Of a DNA stretch of 52,380 nucleotides, positions 24,033-32,750 are shown in pieces (within the stretch, counting starts at the first letter, position 1; each line of letters begins with the position of its first letter). Made by a program: the position numbers and the translations under genes. The notes under the pieces are model-generated. The model was not told the DNA's origin. It ran no database searches and saw only the letters and a program-made list of their open reading frames with translations. The stretch is from SFTH01 sp963643985. Its GTDB lineage: Bacteria > Bacillota > Clostridia > Christensenellales > Aristaeellaceae. Where the stretch lies: NCBI GenBank assembly GCA_963643985.1, contig CAVINP010000003.1, positions 1 to 52,380 of the forward strand, written 5' to 3'.

Positions 24033-24077
24033 AAGCGCCGCAGCCATCTGCAAAACGTGATGGCTGCGGCGCTTTTT
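24033..24077. terminator. terminator between HPt and mscL
   Basis: Long hairpin AGCGCCGCAGCCATC / GATGGCTGCGGCGCT with a TTTTT run on the right and AAA on the left. It serves both convergent genes. Confidence 0.85.
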
Positions 24078-24089
24078 CCGGTCCGGTTC

Positions 24090-24509
24090 TCAGTTCAGCT
24101 GAGAGGTGCAGTGCGGGCAGCGGGTGGCGTCGTCCGCGATCTCGCTGCGGCAGTAGGGGCACAGGCGCACTTCCTTCTTGGGCGCGGGTGCTTCCTCCTT
24201 GAGGTGGCGCAGGCGGTTGATGCCCTTGACCAGGAAGAAGATGCAGGCAGCCACGATGAAGAAGTTGATGACGGTCTGAATGAAGTTGCCGATGTTGATG
24301 GTGGGCACGTCCGCTCCTTCGCCCAGCGGTATCACCAGCGCGGAGAAATCCACACTGCCGGTGATTTTGGCAATCAGCGGCGTGAAGAGGTCGTTGACAA
24401 CGCTCGTAACGATGGCGGTAAATGCGGAACCTACGACGACACCGACAGCCATGTCAATGACGTTTCCTTTGAAGGCAAATTCCTTGAATTCCTTGAGCAA
24501 CTTGGACAT
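24090..24509 (-). CDS. mscL: large-conductance mechanosensitive channel with zinc-ribbon tail
   Basis: 139-residue MscL, a pentameric pore that opens under membrane tension and releases solutes during osmotic downshock. N-terminal MSKLLKEFKEFAFKGNVIDMAVGVVVGSAF is the amphipathic helix plus first membrane helix; the second helix is FIQTVINFFIVAACIFFLVKGINRL. The C-terminus carries CPYCRSEIADDATRCPHC, a four-Cys zinc ribbon (about residues 116-133) not found in the E. coli protein but known in some Firmicutes. ATG at 24509 chosen because GGGAGGA lies just upstream; the frame is open 15 nt further. Confidence 0.94.
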   Translation of the reverse strand: MSKLLKEFKEFAFKGNVIDMAVGVVVGSAFTAIVTSVVNDLFTPLIAKITGSVDFSALVIPLGEGADVPTINIGNFIQTVINFFIVAACIFFLVKGINRLRHLKEEAPAPKKEVRLCPYCRSEIADDATRCPHCTSQLN

Positions 24510-24570
24510 ATGCGATCCTCCCATGCTTAAAAATGAGGCTCTCTACGGCTTCCTGAGGGCCGGACACGTC

Positions 24571-24665
24571 AACCCCTCAGCCGGCTCCATTGCCTCCCCT
24601 GAAAGGGGGGTACCGCGTGAGCGGTGGTGGGGTTGGCCTCTCCCTCAGCTTTCCGCGATGAACCC
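24571..24665 (+). repeat. dispersed intergenic repeat, copy C
   Basis: Starts AACCCCTCAGCC, includes CTCCCCTGAAAGGGG (short hairpin), ACCGCGTGAGCGGTGG and GGGGTT, and ends TTTCCGCGATGAACCC. It is the best-preserved short version of the family and shares its internal hairpin exactly with copy A. It occupies much of the 316-nt gap between mscL and the isomerase gene; nothing else but the downstream promoter is seen there. Confidence 0.65.
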
Positions 24666-24762
24666 AAAAATGATTCCCCACCGCCATTATAACACAACTT
24701 GCGTGCATTATCCATACCATTGAGGGAAAAAGAGCGAATTTGAAGAAATAGGCGGAAAACGA

Positions 24763-24791
24763 TTGCCAAACGCCGCAAACTGTGATATGAT
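24763..24791 (+). promoter_or_regulatory. promoter of the isomerase-kinase genes
   Basis: TTGCCA -35 (24763-24768) and TATGAT -10 (24786-24791) with 17-nt spacing, about 35 nt before the ATG at 24826. It makes the start codon at 24763 impossible for the isomerase. Confidence 0.6.
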
Positions 24792-24825
24792 AGGATTAAG
24801 AAAAAAACAAACGGAGGTTTACGAC

Positions 24826-26217
24826 ATGAAACTTGCATTGCTGGTTGCCAATCGCGGTTTTTTCCCCAGCTCCGTCATCGAGGCGGCCTATGCGGATATG
24901 CGTATTGCGGCGGCCAAAGCCGGTGTGGAGCTGCTTGAGATCGAAAAGGACAAAGTCAAGTACGGTGCCGTCGAGACCACGCAGGAAGGCATGATCTACC
25001 ATGACTTCCTCGAGGCACATCACGGCGAGTACGACGGTGTGATCATCTCTCTGCCCAACTTCGGCGACGAGAACGGCATCAAGGCCGCGCTGCGCGATGT
25101 GAATGTGCCGGTGCTGCTGCAGGCCTACCCGGACGAGATCGGCAAGATGGACTTTGCCAACCGTCGCGATGCATTCTGCGGCAAGCTGGGTCTGTGCGCC
25201 GTGTTTAAGCAGATGGGCTTCAGGTTCACTTCCGGCAAGCCCTTCGTGATGCATCCGCAGAGCGAGGCCTTTGAAAAGGAACTGAAGGACTTTGTCGGGA
25301 TCTGCAACATCGTGCGCCGCATGCGCTATATGCGCCTGGGTGTGTTCGGTGCCCGCACGACGGCATTCAAGTCGGTGCGCTACGACGAGGGTGCCATGGA
25401 GCGCGTCGGCTGCGACGTCGAATCCTACGACCTGACGATGGTCATGGAAAAATACAACGAACTGAGCGCCGACTGCGCGGATGCCGAATTTTTCCGCGAG
25501 CGCCTGCTGGCCACGGGTGACTTCGGCGATGCCGCGCCGTATGCACTGGAGAACCTGTCGCGCCTGGGGGCCGCGATGAAGGCCTTTGTGGACGAGAACC
25601 GTCTGGATGCCATCGCCATCCGCTGCTGGAGCGAACTGCAGCACCTGCTGCACATTGCCCCCTGCGCACTGCTGGGCATATTCAACTCCATGGGCGTGCC
25701 CACCGCCTGTGAGACCGACGCTTCCAACGCGTTGGCGGCGATGGCGCTGAGCCTGGCCTCCGGTCAGCCCGCGGGTTGCCTGGACATCAACAACAACTAC
25801 GGCACGGACGAGAACAAGGCTGTGCTCTTCCACTGCGGCCCGCTGCCGATCGAACTGATGGTAAAGCCCGGCCACATCGAGGAGCACCTGATGTTCACCA
25901 AGACGCAGGGCGTGAACTGCTCCTGGGGCGTCAACGTCGGCCACATCAGGCCCGGCGAGATCACCATCTCCGGCATGCGCACGGAGAACGGGGAAGTGCA
26001 CTACTTCGTCGAGCACGCAGAGATCACCGACGATCCGATCGAAGCGGGTTTCTTCGGCACGCCCGGCGTGGTAAAGATGGAGAATCTGCAGGACAAGCTC
26101 TTTGCCATGCAGAACGAGGGCTTCCGCCATCATGCCATCATCACGCCCGGTGACCACGTGCGTGCGGTGGACGAGGCCCTGAGCAAATATCTGGGCTACA
26201 AGCGCATCAAACTCTGA
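24826..26217 (+). CDS. L-fucose/L-arabinose isomerase family protein
   Basis: 463 residues. The fold family is that of L-fucose and L-arabinose isomerases, which convert aldoses to ketoses with a Mn2+ site. VPTACETDASNALAAMAL (Glu/Asp) and CLDINNNYGTDENKAVLFHCGP (Asp, His) fit the metal-binding segments. The N-terminal part (ISLPNFGDENGIKAAL, VPVLLQAYPDE) also fits. The true sugar is unknown, since many of these proteins act on other pentoses or deoxy sugars. The GGAGG site precedes the ATG at 24826. A sugar kinase follows after 37 nt and a sugar ABC transporter next, so isomerisation, phosphorylation and uptake sit together. Confidence 0.85.
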   Translation: MKLALLVANRGFFPSSVIEAAYADMRIAAAKAGVELLEIEKDKVKYGAVETTQEGMIYHDFLEAHHGEYDGVIISLPNFGDENGIKAALRDVNVPVLLQAYPDEIGKMDFANRRDAFCGKLGLCAVFKQMGFRFTSGKPFVMHPQSEAFEKELKDFVGICNIVRRMRYMRLGVFGARTTAFKSVRYDEGAMERVGCDVESYDLTMVMEKYNELSADCADAEFFRERLLATGDFGDAAPYALENLSRLGAAMKAFVDENRLDAIAIRCWSELQHLLHIAPCALLGIFNSMGVPTACETDASNALAAMALSLASGQPAGCLDINNNYGTDENKAVLFHCGPLPIELMVKPGHIEEHLMFTKTQGVNCSWGVNVGHIRPGEITISGMRTENGEVHYFVEHAEITDDPIEAGFFGTPGVVKMENLQDKLFAMQNEGFRHHAIITPGDHVRAVDEALSKYLGYKRIKL

Positions 26218-26254
26218 TAAAAGACCAAAGTCTGTTATTTCCGGAGGCAACATT

Positions 26255-27751
26255 ATGGCATATATCGGAATCGACGTCGGTACGACCGGCAGCAAGGCCA
26301 CGGTCATCGAACAGTCCGGCGAAATCGTATTGAGCATCTATCACGAGTACGACCTGGAATTCCCCAAGCCGGGCTACGTGACCATGAACCCGACCAAAGT
26401 CTGGAATGCGGTCAGACGTGCACTGAGCGAGGCGGCGGCTAGCTACGGCAAGCCCATCGAGGCCATTGCGGCGGCATCGTTCGGTGAAGCGGTGGTCTTT
26501 CTTGGCGAGGACGGCAAGCCCGTCTGTGATTCTATTTTCTACACGGATGTGCGCGGCTCGGAGAGCCTGACGGAGCTGCGCGGCAAGGTTGATCTGGACG
26601 ATTTCCAGTATCGCACGGGCATGCCGGTCAACTATATGTACACCCTGCCCAAGCTCATGTGGGTGCAGAAGAACGAGCCGTGGATACTGGAGAAGACGAA
26701 AAAGCTGTTGCCCTACAGCTCTTACATCGCCTACATGCTCTCGGGCGAAGCGGCGGCGGACGGCTCCCTGGCCTCGCGCACGCTGCTGTTCAACCGCCTG
26801 ACCATGGATTGGGACTATGACACCCTGGATCGCTTCGGCATCGCACGTTCGGCCATGCCCAAATTCGTGCCGGCGGGTGCTCCCGTGGGTCGCATACTGC
26901 CGAGCGTGGCCGAGGAACTCGGCATCAAGGGCGATCCGATCATCGTTTCCGGCGTGCACGATCAGATCGCGGCGGCGCTGGGTTCGGGTTCGCTCAGGTC
27001 GGGCGACATGGCGGACGGCATCGGCGCGGCCGAGTGCATCAGCGCGGTGCTTCCCGATGAAAACGTCGACTTTGCGGGCATGTTCCGCTACAATATCTGC
27101 GCAGAACCCTATGCGGTGCCCGGCAAGTATCTGGCGCTGATCTTCAGCAGCACGGCAGGCGCGGCACTGAAGTGGTACCGCGATACCTTTGAAAAGGAAC
27201 TGCGCGAGAAGTGCGACGCGGCGGGGAAGAATACCTATGCCGAGCTGAACAAATCACTCTCGGAAGCACCGTCGCCGCTGCTTTTCCTGCCGCATCTGGC
27301 CGGCACGGGCACGCCGTACATGGATTCGGCTGCCAAGGGTGCGGTGATGGGCCTGACGCTTTCGAGCAGCAAGATGGACCTCTATCGCGCCATCATCGAG
27401 GGCAACAACTACGAAATGCGCTACAATCTGGAGTTGCTCAGCAGATTCGGCATGAAGTACGATGCACTCACGGCTGTCGGCGGCGGCGCTTCGCCCGAGG
27501 CCCTGCGCATCAAGGCAGACATCTTCCAGAAGCCGATCTATATGCTTAACACCTCCCAGGGCGGCACGGTAGGCATGGTGCTGCTCTGCGGAAAAGCGGT
27601 CGGACAATTTGCAAGCTTCGACGAAGGTGTGGCGGCGCTGGTGCGCAGGACGGGCTGCATCGAGCCGGAGACGAAGTACCGCGAAGAGTATGACGAGAAG
27701 TATGAACAGTACAAGAAAATGTACGAGGCGGCCCGCAGTGTGTACGCATAA
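26255..27751 (+). CDS. FGGY-family sugar kinase
   Basis: 498 residues. It begins with the phosphate-1 motif YIGIDVGTTGSKATVIEQSG (residues 3-22) and contains VSGVHDQIAAALGSG, LPHLAGTGTPYMDSAAKGAVMGLTL (FGGY C-terminal signature region) and a final ATP-binding AVGGGASPEALRIKADIFQKPI. These fit the xylulokinase/fuculokinase/ribulokinase group. The likely substrate is the ketose made by the isomerase upstream. No aldolase or epimerase for the phosphorylated product is in the window. GGAGG site 7 nt before the ATG. Confidence 0.9.
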   Translation: MAYIGIDVGTTGSKATVIEQSGEIVLSIYHEYDLEFPKPGYVTMNPTKVWNAVRRALSEAAASYGKPIEAIAAASFGEAVVFLGEDGKPVCDSIFYTDVRGSESLTELRGKVDLDDFQYRTGMPVNYMYTLPKLMWVQKNEPWILEKTKKLLPYSSYIAYMLSGEAAADGSLASRTLLFNRLTMDWDYDTLDRFGIARSAMPKFVPAGAPVGRILPSVAEELGIKGDPIIVSGVHDQIAAALGSGSLRSGDMADGIGAAECISAVLPDENVDFAGMFRYNICAEPYAVPGKYLALIFSSTAGAALKWYRDTFEKELREKCDAAGKNTYAELNKSLSEAPSPLLFLPHLAGTGTPYMDSAAKGAVMGLTLSSSKMDLYRAIIEGNNYEMRYNLELLSRFGMKYDALTAVGGGASPEALRIKADIFQKPIYMLNTSQGGTVGMVLLCGKAVGQFASFDEGVAALVRRTGCIEPETKYREEYDEKYEQYKKMYEAARSVYA

Positions 27752-27820
27752 GGCATGCGGTAAAAGTAGACAAAAAATTCTGCCAAAACGTCGAAATTTT
27801 CCGATGTTTTGCCCGCTGCC

Positions 27821-27849
27821 TTGACAGTCGTTGTGCTATGATGTAAAAT
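27821..27849 (+). promoter_or_regulatory. promoter of the mgl-type transporter operon
   Basis: Perfect TTGACA -35 (27821-27826) and TAAAAT -10 (27844-27849) with 17-nt spacing. The leader to the ATG at 27935 is about 80 nt and carries a strong GAGGAGG site. Confidence 0.75.
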
Positions 27850-27934
27850 AGTCAGTAGCATAAAAGCGACTGTTGGATGGTTATACGGCGGCCGGAAGGC
27901 CCCTGGAATAACAAAAACAAGAGGAGGAACTATT

Positions 27935-28975
27935 ATGAAGAAAATCCTGGTAGTTATGCTGGCTCTCGTGCTGGCCCTGTCCGTGGTCTCTGCCTTCGCA
28001 GAGGAAACCAAGGAGTACGACATCCGTGCTCTGATCTGGAAGTACGATGACACCTACGGATCTTCCGTACGTCAGGCCATGCAGAACACGGTTGACGAGA
28101 TCAACGCCGAGGGCGAAGTGACGATCAACTTCCAGATGTACGATGCAGGCGACGACATGGCAAAGCAGGTCGAGCAGGCCACGATGCTGGTCGGCGAGAA
28201 GCCGGACTTCGTCATCATCAACCTGGCAGAGGTCGCTTCCGGCCAGCAGCTGGTTGACATGTTCACCGAAGCGGGCATCCCTTTCCTGTTCTACAACAAG
28301 GAGCCCTCTGAGGAGACCGTGCAGTCCGTCATCGTTGACTCCGGCTCCATCTTCATCGGCACCACTCCGTCCGAAGCAGGCGTGATGCAGGGCGAAATCC
28401 TGGCCGAGCTGTGGGCGGCTGATCCCTCCATCGACCTGAACGGCGACGGCAAGCTGCAGTTCGTTGAGTTCGAAGGCGAGCCCAACAACCCCGAAGCAAT
28501 CGCCCGCACCGAGTATTCCGAGTCCACCGCAGTTGACATGGGCGTGCCGCTCGAGCCCGCACTGGATGAGTATGTGCTGGTTGCCAACTGGGACACCGCT
28601 CAGGCTCAGGACAAGATGACCCCCACCTGGAATGCAACCGACGGCAACGTTGAAGTTGTGTTCGTGAACAACGACGACATGGGCACCGGCGTCATCGCCG
28701 CCATGAACGCATTCGGCTACAACACCGGCAACGAAGGCGATCCCAAGATCGTGGTTATCGGCGTTGATGCCACCGACTCCGCTCTGGAAGCCATCAAGGC
28801 CGGCAAGATGACCGCTACCGTGAAGCAGGACGGCGATGCAATGGGCAAGGCCAACATCACCATCGCTCTGAACTATCTGCAGACCGGCACCTGGCTGGAA
28901 GGCACTGACTATGAGTACGCAGAAGACGGCTACTCTGTCCGTATCCCCTACGCGAAGATCACCGAGGTCGAATAA
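27935..28975 (+). CDS. mglB: galactose/glucose-type ABC transporter substrate-binding protein
   Basis: 346 residues. Signal peptide MKKILVVMLALVLALSVVSAFA, apparently cut after Ala-Phe-Ala and with no lipobox Cys. It closely follows the MglB layout: a periplasmic-binding type 1 fold, and the calcium-binding loop DLNGDGKLQFVEFEGEPNNP (about residues 167-186), the counterpart of the E. coli MglB DLNKDGQIQ loop. FVNNDDMGTGVIAAMNAFGYNTG and VVIGVDATDSALEAIKAGKMTATVKQD are the sugar-binding hinge regions. Codon use is markedly biased to ATC, CTG and GTC, as expected for an abundant protein. A hairpin at 29021-29063 would keep its mRNA level above that of mglA and mglC. Confidence 0.93.
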   Translation: MKKILVVMLALVLALSVVSAFAEETKEYDIRALIWKYDDTYGSSVRQAMQNTVDEINAEGEVTINFQMYDAGDDMAKQVEQATMLVGEKPDFVIINLAEVASGQQLVDMFTEAGIPFLFYNKEPSEETVQSVIVDSGSIFIGTTPSEAGVMQGEILAELWAADPSIDLNGDGKLQFVEFEGEPNNPEAIARTEYSESTAVDMGVPLEPALDEYVLVANWDTAQAQDKMTPTWNATDGNVEVVFVNNDDMGTGVIAAMNAFGYNTGNEGDPKIVVIGVDATDSALEAIKAGKMTATVKQDGDAMGKANITIALNYLQTGTWLEGTDYEYAEDGYSVRIPYAKITEVE

Positions 28976-29020
28976 GCATAGTAGCTTCATTTGAATTAAT
29001 CGGTATCTGACCCGGTCAAA

Positions 29021-29063
29021 GAGGGGCGCTTGAAAGCGCAGGCTTTCGAGCGCTCCCTTTTTT
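29021..29063 (+). terminator. intra-operon attenuator between mglB and mglA
   Basis: GGGGCGCTTGAAAGC and GCTTTCGAGCGCTCCC pair around GCAG, followed by TTTTTT. It sits 45 nt after the mglB stop codon and 57 nt before mglA. Partial termination here is the usual way to make more binding protein than ATPase and permease. Confidence 0.8.
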
Positions 29064-29119
29064 AAGAAAGAAACGCGCTGCCCCTGCAGCTGCGTAATCG
29101 AAGAAGTGCGGTGATAAGA

Positions 29120-30634
29120 ATGCAGCAGTCAACCTATCTGCTTGAAATGGCCGACATTGTCAAGCAGTTTCCGGGCGTTAAGGCTTTGGATCATGCTCAG
29201 CTGAAGCTGCGTCCCGGTACCGTTCATGCCCTGATGGGTGAGAACGGCGCGGGCAAGTCCACGCTGATGAAGTGCCTGTTCGGCATCTACAAAAAGGATG
29301 AAGGCACCATCAAGGTCAATGGCGAAGAAGTCAATTTTACCAACCCCCGCAATGCACTCGATAACGGCGTTGCCATGGTTCATCAGGAACTGAACCAGGT
29401 GTTGCGCCGCAACGTAATGGAAAATGTCTGGCTTGGCAGATTCCCGACCCAGTTCGGTTTAGTCGACAGCGGTAGGATGTACCGCGAGACGCAGGCCATC
29501 TTCAAGGATTTGGAGATCGACGTCGACCCGCGCACCATCATCGGCAAGCTGTCGGTATCCCAGCGGCAGATGATCGAAATTGCCAAGGCCGTTTCTTATA
29601 ATGCGAAGATACTGGTGCTCGACGAGCCCACGTCTTCTCTGACCGAGAACGAAGTTGAGCATCTGTTCAAAATCATCGAAAAGCTCACCGCCCAGGGCGT
29701 CGGCATCATCTACATCTCCCATAAGATGGATGAGATTCTGCGTATCTCCGACGACGTGACCATCATGCGAGACGGCCAGTGGGTGGCTACCAAGCCCGCC
29801 TCCGAGCTGACTACGGATGAGATCATTCGCCTGATGGTGAACCGTTCCTTTGACAACCGCTTCCCGCCCAAGATCAACACGCCCGGCGAGGTGCTGATGT
29901 CGGTCAGAAATCTGACCGGCCGCTACGAACCGACCTGCCATAACGTGTCCTTTGATCTGCATAAGGGCGAGGTTCTGGGCATCGCAGGTCTGGTGGGTTC
30001 CCGTCGAACCGAGCTGCTCAATACCATCTTCGGCTATTACACGCGCGAAACCGGCGAGATCACGCTGCACGGCAAGCCGGTCGAGAACAACTCGGCCTTT
30101 GAGGCGCAGCGCAACGGCTTTGCACTTCTGACCGAGGAACGTCGTGCAACGGGTCTGTTCCCGCTGGCCAGCATCAATTTCAACTCCACCATCGCCAATA
30201 TCCGCGCCTACGGCAAGGTGCTCCTGTCCAACCACAAGATGGGCAAGGACACCAAGTGGGTCATCGACTCCATGAAGGTCAAGACCCCCAGTGCCCGCAC
30301 ACTGATCAAGTCGCTCTCAGGCGGCAATCAGCAGAAGGTCATCATCGGCCGCTGGCTGCTGACCGATCCGGAAGTACTGCTGCTCGACGAGCCGACCCGA
30401 GGCATCGACGTCGGCGCCAAGTATGAGATTTATCAGCTGATACTGGATCTGGCCAAGCAGGGCAAGGGCGTTGTCATGGTGTCCTCGGAAATGCCGGAAC
30501 TGATCGGCATCTGCGACCGCATACTGGTCATGTCCAACGGACAGATGGCCGGCATCGTGGAGCGTGGCAAGGACTTCGGCGGCGTTGAAGGCGAGCAGGA
30601 GACGATTCTTGCGCTGGCCGCGAAATACGTCTGA
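29120..30634 (+). CDS. mglA: galactose-type sugar ABC transporter ATP-binding protein
   Basis: 504 residues with two ABC domains in tandem, as in MglA/RbsA/XylG. First domain: Walker A GENGAGKST, signature LSVSQRQMIEIAKAVS, Walker B ILVLDEPTSSL. Second domain: a changed Walker A (GLVGSRRTELLNTIFGY), signature SLSGGNQQKVIIGRWL and LLLDEPTRGIDVGAKYEIY. It energises uptake with MglC. The ATG at 29120 is preferred because GGTGAT, complementary to the 16S rRNA tail, lies 4 nt before it; a GTG at 29111 in the same frame is possible and adds three residues. Confidence 0.94.
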   Translation: MQQSTYLLEMADIVKQFPGVKALDHAQLKLRPGTVHALMGENGAGKSTLMKCLFGIYKKDEGTIKVNGEEVNFTNPRNALDNGVAMVHQELNQVLRRNVMENVWLGRFPTQFGLVDSGRMYRETQAIFKDLEIDVDPRTIIGKLSVSQRQMIEIAKAVSYNAKILVLDEPTSSLTENEVEHLFKIIEKLTAQGVGIIYISHKMDEILRISDDVTIMRDGQWVATKPASELTTDEIIRLMVNRSFDNRFPPKINTPGEVLMSVRNLTGRYEPTCHNVSFDLHKGEVLGIAGLVGSRRTELLNTIFGYYTRETGEITLHGKPVENNSAFEAQRNGFALLTEERRATGLFPLASINFNSTIANIRAYGKVLLSNHKMGKDTKWVIDSMKVKTPSARTLIKSLSGGNQQKVIIGRWLLTDPEVLLLDEPTRGIDVGAKYEIYQLILDLAKQGKGVVMVSSEMPELIGICDRILVMSNGQMAGIVERGKDFGGVEGEQETILALAAKYV

Positions 30635-30677
30635 ACAATAAGACTTTCAAATCAGCTCGGAAAGAGGGAAAAAGCAT

Positions 30678-32375
30678 ATGAATAATTCCAAGCGGCTGCT
30701 CGCTTCAATCATTGCGGCAGTGCTGGTCATCGCCGGTATCGCCTTCGTTGTGCTGGGCCAGAAGGGCCAGAATATCTACAACGATGCCACCACCATGATC
30801 GGCTGCAAGAAGCCGGAAACCATCAACTACATTCAGGATACCTCCACCATCACCGAGATCACCCGCAACCTGAGCGCGGATGAGTACACATCCTTCCTGG
30901 TCGGCACGCTTGGCCTGGATTCCTCCGAGGTCGAGCAGGTCGTTGCCGATCGTGTGGTCTACGACGAGAAGCTGACCCTGTCCGAAGACTATGACACCTT
31001 CATCAATTACGTCATGGAGACCCAGGGCGTGACTGAGGATGAGGCCAAGGAAATCAAGAAGGACAAGGACCAGTCCGCGACCATCAAGGATGAGATCCTC
31101 AAGAACGAGGTCACCGCGGCACTGGGCTGCGACGATGCCGCATTTGAGGCACTTGAGTCCGACAGCGCGATGATCGCTCTCTTCCAAAAAGGCTTTGAGA
31201 ATCTGGTGAACGGCGGCAGCGGTTTCAACTCTACGCTGTTCAACAAGGCCATCATGCTGCTGTGGATCGGCATCGTGTTGATCGTGGCGGGCGGCTCTGT
31301 CTTCTTTATCCAGCTGATGGATGATTCCAAGAAGGGCAAGAAGGGTGCCGTCAAGGTCAATCCCAAGGCACAGAAGGTCGGCGAATTCCTGCTCAACTAC
31401 GCGCTGTACATCATTCTGGTCATCATACTGCTGATCGTCTGCATTGTAAAGCCGAACTTCCTGAAGATCGACAACATCCTCAACATCCTCAAGCAGGCTT
31501 CCACGAAGGGCATTCTGGCGCTGGGCTGCGCGGGCCTGATCGTGCTGGCCGGTACCGACCTTTCCATCGGCCGTGTGCTGGGTCTTTCCGCTGCCGTGAC
31601 GGCGGCACTGGTTCAGTCCGTGACCTACTCCTCCCGTATGTTCCCGCAGATGACGCAGCAGCTTCCGCTGATCATCCCGCTGCTGGCCTCCATCGGCGTA
31701 TCCGTGATCTTCTGCCTGATCAACGGCTTCGGCGTAGCCAAGCTGCACCTGCATGCCTTCATCATTTCGCTGGGCACGCAGCTGATCGCCTACGGCTGCA
31801 ACTGCCTCTTCATTGAGTCGCAGCCCTCCGGCACGGCGCAGGCTCTGTCCACCTTCGACCAGAACTTCCTGAACTTCGCTGCCGGCAACCTCGTTCTTGG
31901 CAGCGTGAAGATCCCGCTGGTGGTCATCTACTTCCTGCTCATCGCAGTTGTGATGTGGTTCGTCTGGAACAAGACGCGCCTCGGCAAGAACATGTTCGCA
32001 GTCGGCGGCAACACCGAAGCGGCTGCCGTTTCCGGCGTCAACGTGGCCAAGACCATCATGCTGGTGTACCTGATTGCGGGTATCCTCTACGGCATCTCCT
32101 CCTTCCTGGAGGCAGCCCGTATCACCTCTGTCGGCGCGAACACCGGTATCAACTATGAGACCGATGCCATCTCGGCAGTCGTCGTCGGCGGCGTTTCCTT
32201 CTCCGGCGGCGTCGGCACGATCCCCGGCGTGGTCATCGGCGCCATACTGCTGCAGGCCATCAACTACTCCCTGCAGTTCATGGGCGTCAACCCCTACCTG
32301 CAGTACGTTGTTCGCGGCCTGATTATCATACTGGCCGTTGCCATCGACGTACGCAAGTACATCGCCAAGAAGTAA
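30678..32375 (+). CDS. mglC: sugar ABC transporter permease with extra N-terminal domain
   Basis: 565 residues, against about 336 for E. coli MglC. The permease core begins at about residue 234 (VGEFLLNYALYIILVI) and has the family stretch LALGCAGLIVLAGTDLSIGRVLGLSA and later LGKNMFAVGGNTEAAAVSGVNVAKT, ISAVVVGGVSFSGGVGTIPGVVIGA. Ahead of it lie a membrane helix (about 7-27), about 160 residues rich in Asp, Glu and Thr and probably outside the membrane (YIQDTSTITEITRNLSADEYTSFL to about 188), and a second helix (about 190-212). Frame and codon use are continuous, so it is not a frameshift. The role of the extra domain is unknown. Confidence 0.9.
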   Translation: MNNSKRLLASIIAAVLVIAGIAFVVLGQKGQNIYNDATTMIGCKKPETINYIQDTSTITEITRNLSADEYTSFLVGTLGLDSSEVEQVVADRVVYDEKLTLSEDYDTFINYVMETQGVTEDEAKEIKKDKDQSATIKDEILKNEVTAALGCDDAAFEALESDSAMIALFQKGFENLVNGGSGFNSTLFNKAIMLLWIGIVLIVAGGSVFFIQLMDDSKKGKKGAVKVNPKAQKVGEFLLNYALYIILVIILLIVCIVKPNFLKIDNILNILKQASTKGILALGCAGLIVLAGTDLSIGRVLGLSAAVTAALVQSVTYSSRMFPQMTQQLPLIIPLLASIGVSVIFCLINGFGVAKLHLHAFIISLGTQLIAYGCNCLFIESQPSGTAQALSTFDQNFLNFAAGNLVLGSVKIPLVVIYFLLIAVVMWFVWNKTRLGKNMFAVGGNTEAAAVSGVNVAKTIMLVYLIAGILYGISSFLEAARITSVGANTGINYETDAISAVVVGGVSFSGGVGTIPGVVIGAILLQAINYSLQFMGVNPYLQYVVRGLIIILAVAIDVRKYIAKK

Positions 32376-32376
32376 T

Positions 32377-32631
32377 ATGGCGCAGGAAGACAAGCTTGCC
32401 CGCGAGGCTCGTGCCAAGATGGCCGAGTCGGCCGGCCCCGGCGAGAAGGGGCCGAGCTTCGAGGAGAAGCTGTGCGAGCAAACCGGCGATGAAAAGTTTG
32501 CGCATGCCTACCGCAACCGCGGTCGGCTGTACGACAAGATCAAAATTCCGTTGCACACGATGGACATCATCATATACGTGCTTGTGTTTCTGATCATAAT
32601 TGCCGTCATCGTCGGCGTACTGATCGGTTAA
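32377..32631 (+). CDS. small single-pass membrane protein after mglC
   Basis: 84 residues: a charged, soluble N-terminal half (AQEDKLAREARAKMAESAGP onwards) and one C-terminal membrane helix (MDIIIYVLVFLIIIAVIVGVLIG). No family recognised. The ATG begins 1 nt after the mglC stop codon (TAATATG), so it is translated with the transporter, and it ends just before the terminator at 32640. It could be a small accessory subunit; that is only a guess from position. Confidence 0.7.
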   Translation: MAQEDKLAREARAKMAESAGPGEKGPSFEEKLCEQTGDEKFAHAYRNRGRLYDKIKIPLHTMDIIIYVLVFLIIIAVIVGVLIG

Positions 32632-32639
32632 CCTTCCCG

Positions 32640-32677
32640 GCGGCGTCTCCGAAAACGGAGGCGCCGCTTGTTTTTTG
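32640..32677 (+). terminator. terminator of the mgl operon
   Basis: GCGGCGTCTCCG and CGGAGGCGCCGC pair around AAAA (one G-T), followed by TTGTTTTTT. Located 9 nt after the small membrane protein gene. Confidence 0.85.
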
Positions 32678-32750
32678 ACTCTTCACGTTTTCCCGGGGAC
32701 ATAAGTTACCGGCACTTCCTCAGTCACTGACGTGTTAATTCCATCCGGGA

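Noticed and set aside
29021..29063. The strong hairpin plus T-run as the end of the mgl operon.
   Set aside because: mglA and mglC follow at once on the same strand with no other promoter seen; it is better read as an attenuator that favours mglB.
30705..32417. A 570-codon minus-strand frame opposite the mglC-type permease.
   Set aside because: Shadow frame, dominated by Asp, His and Gln from antisense reading of a membrane protein.
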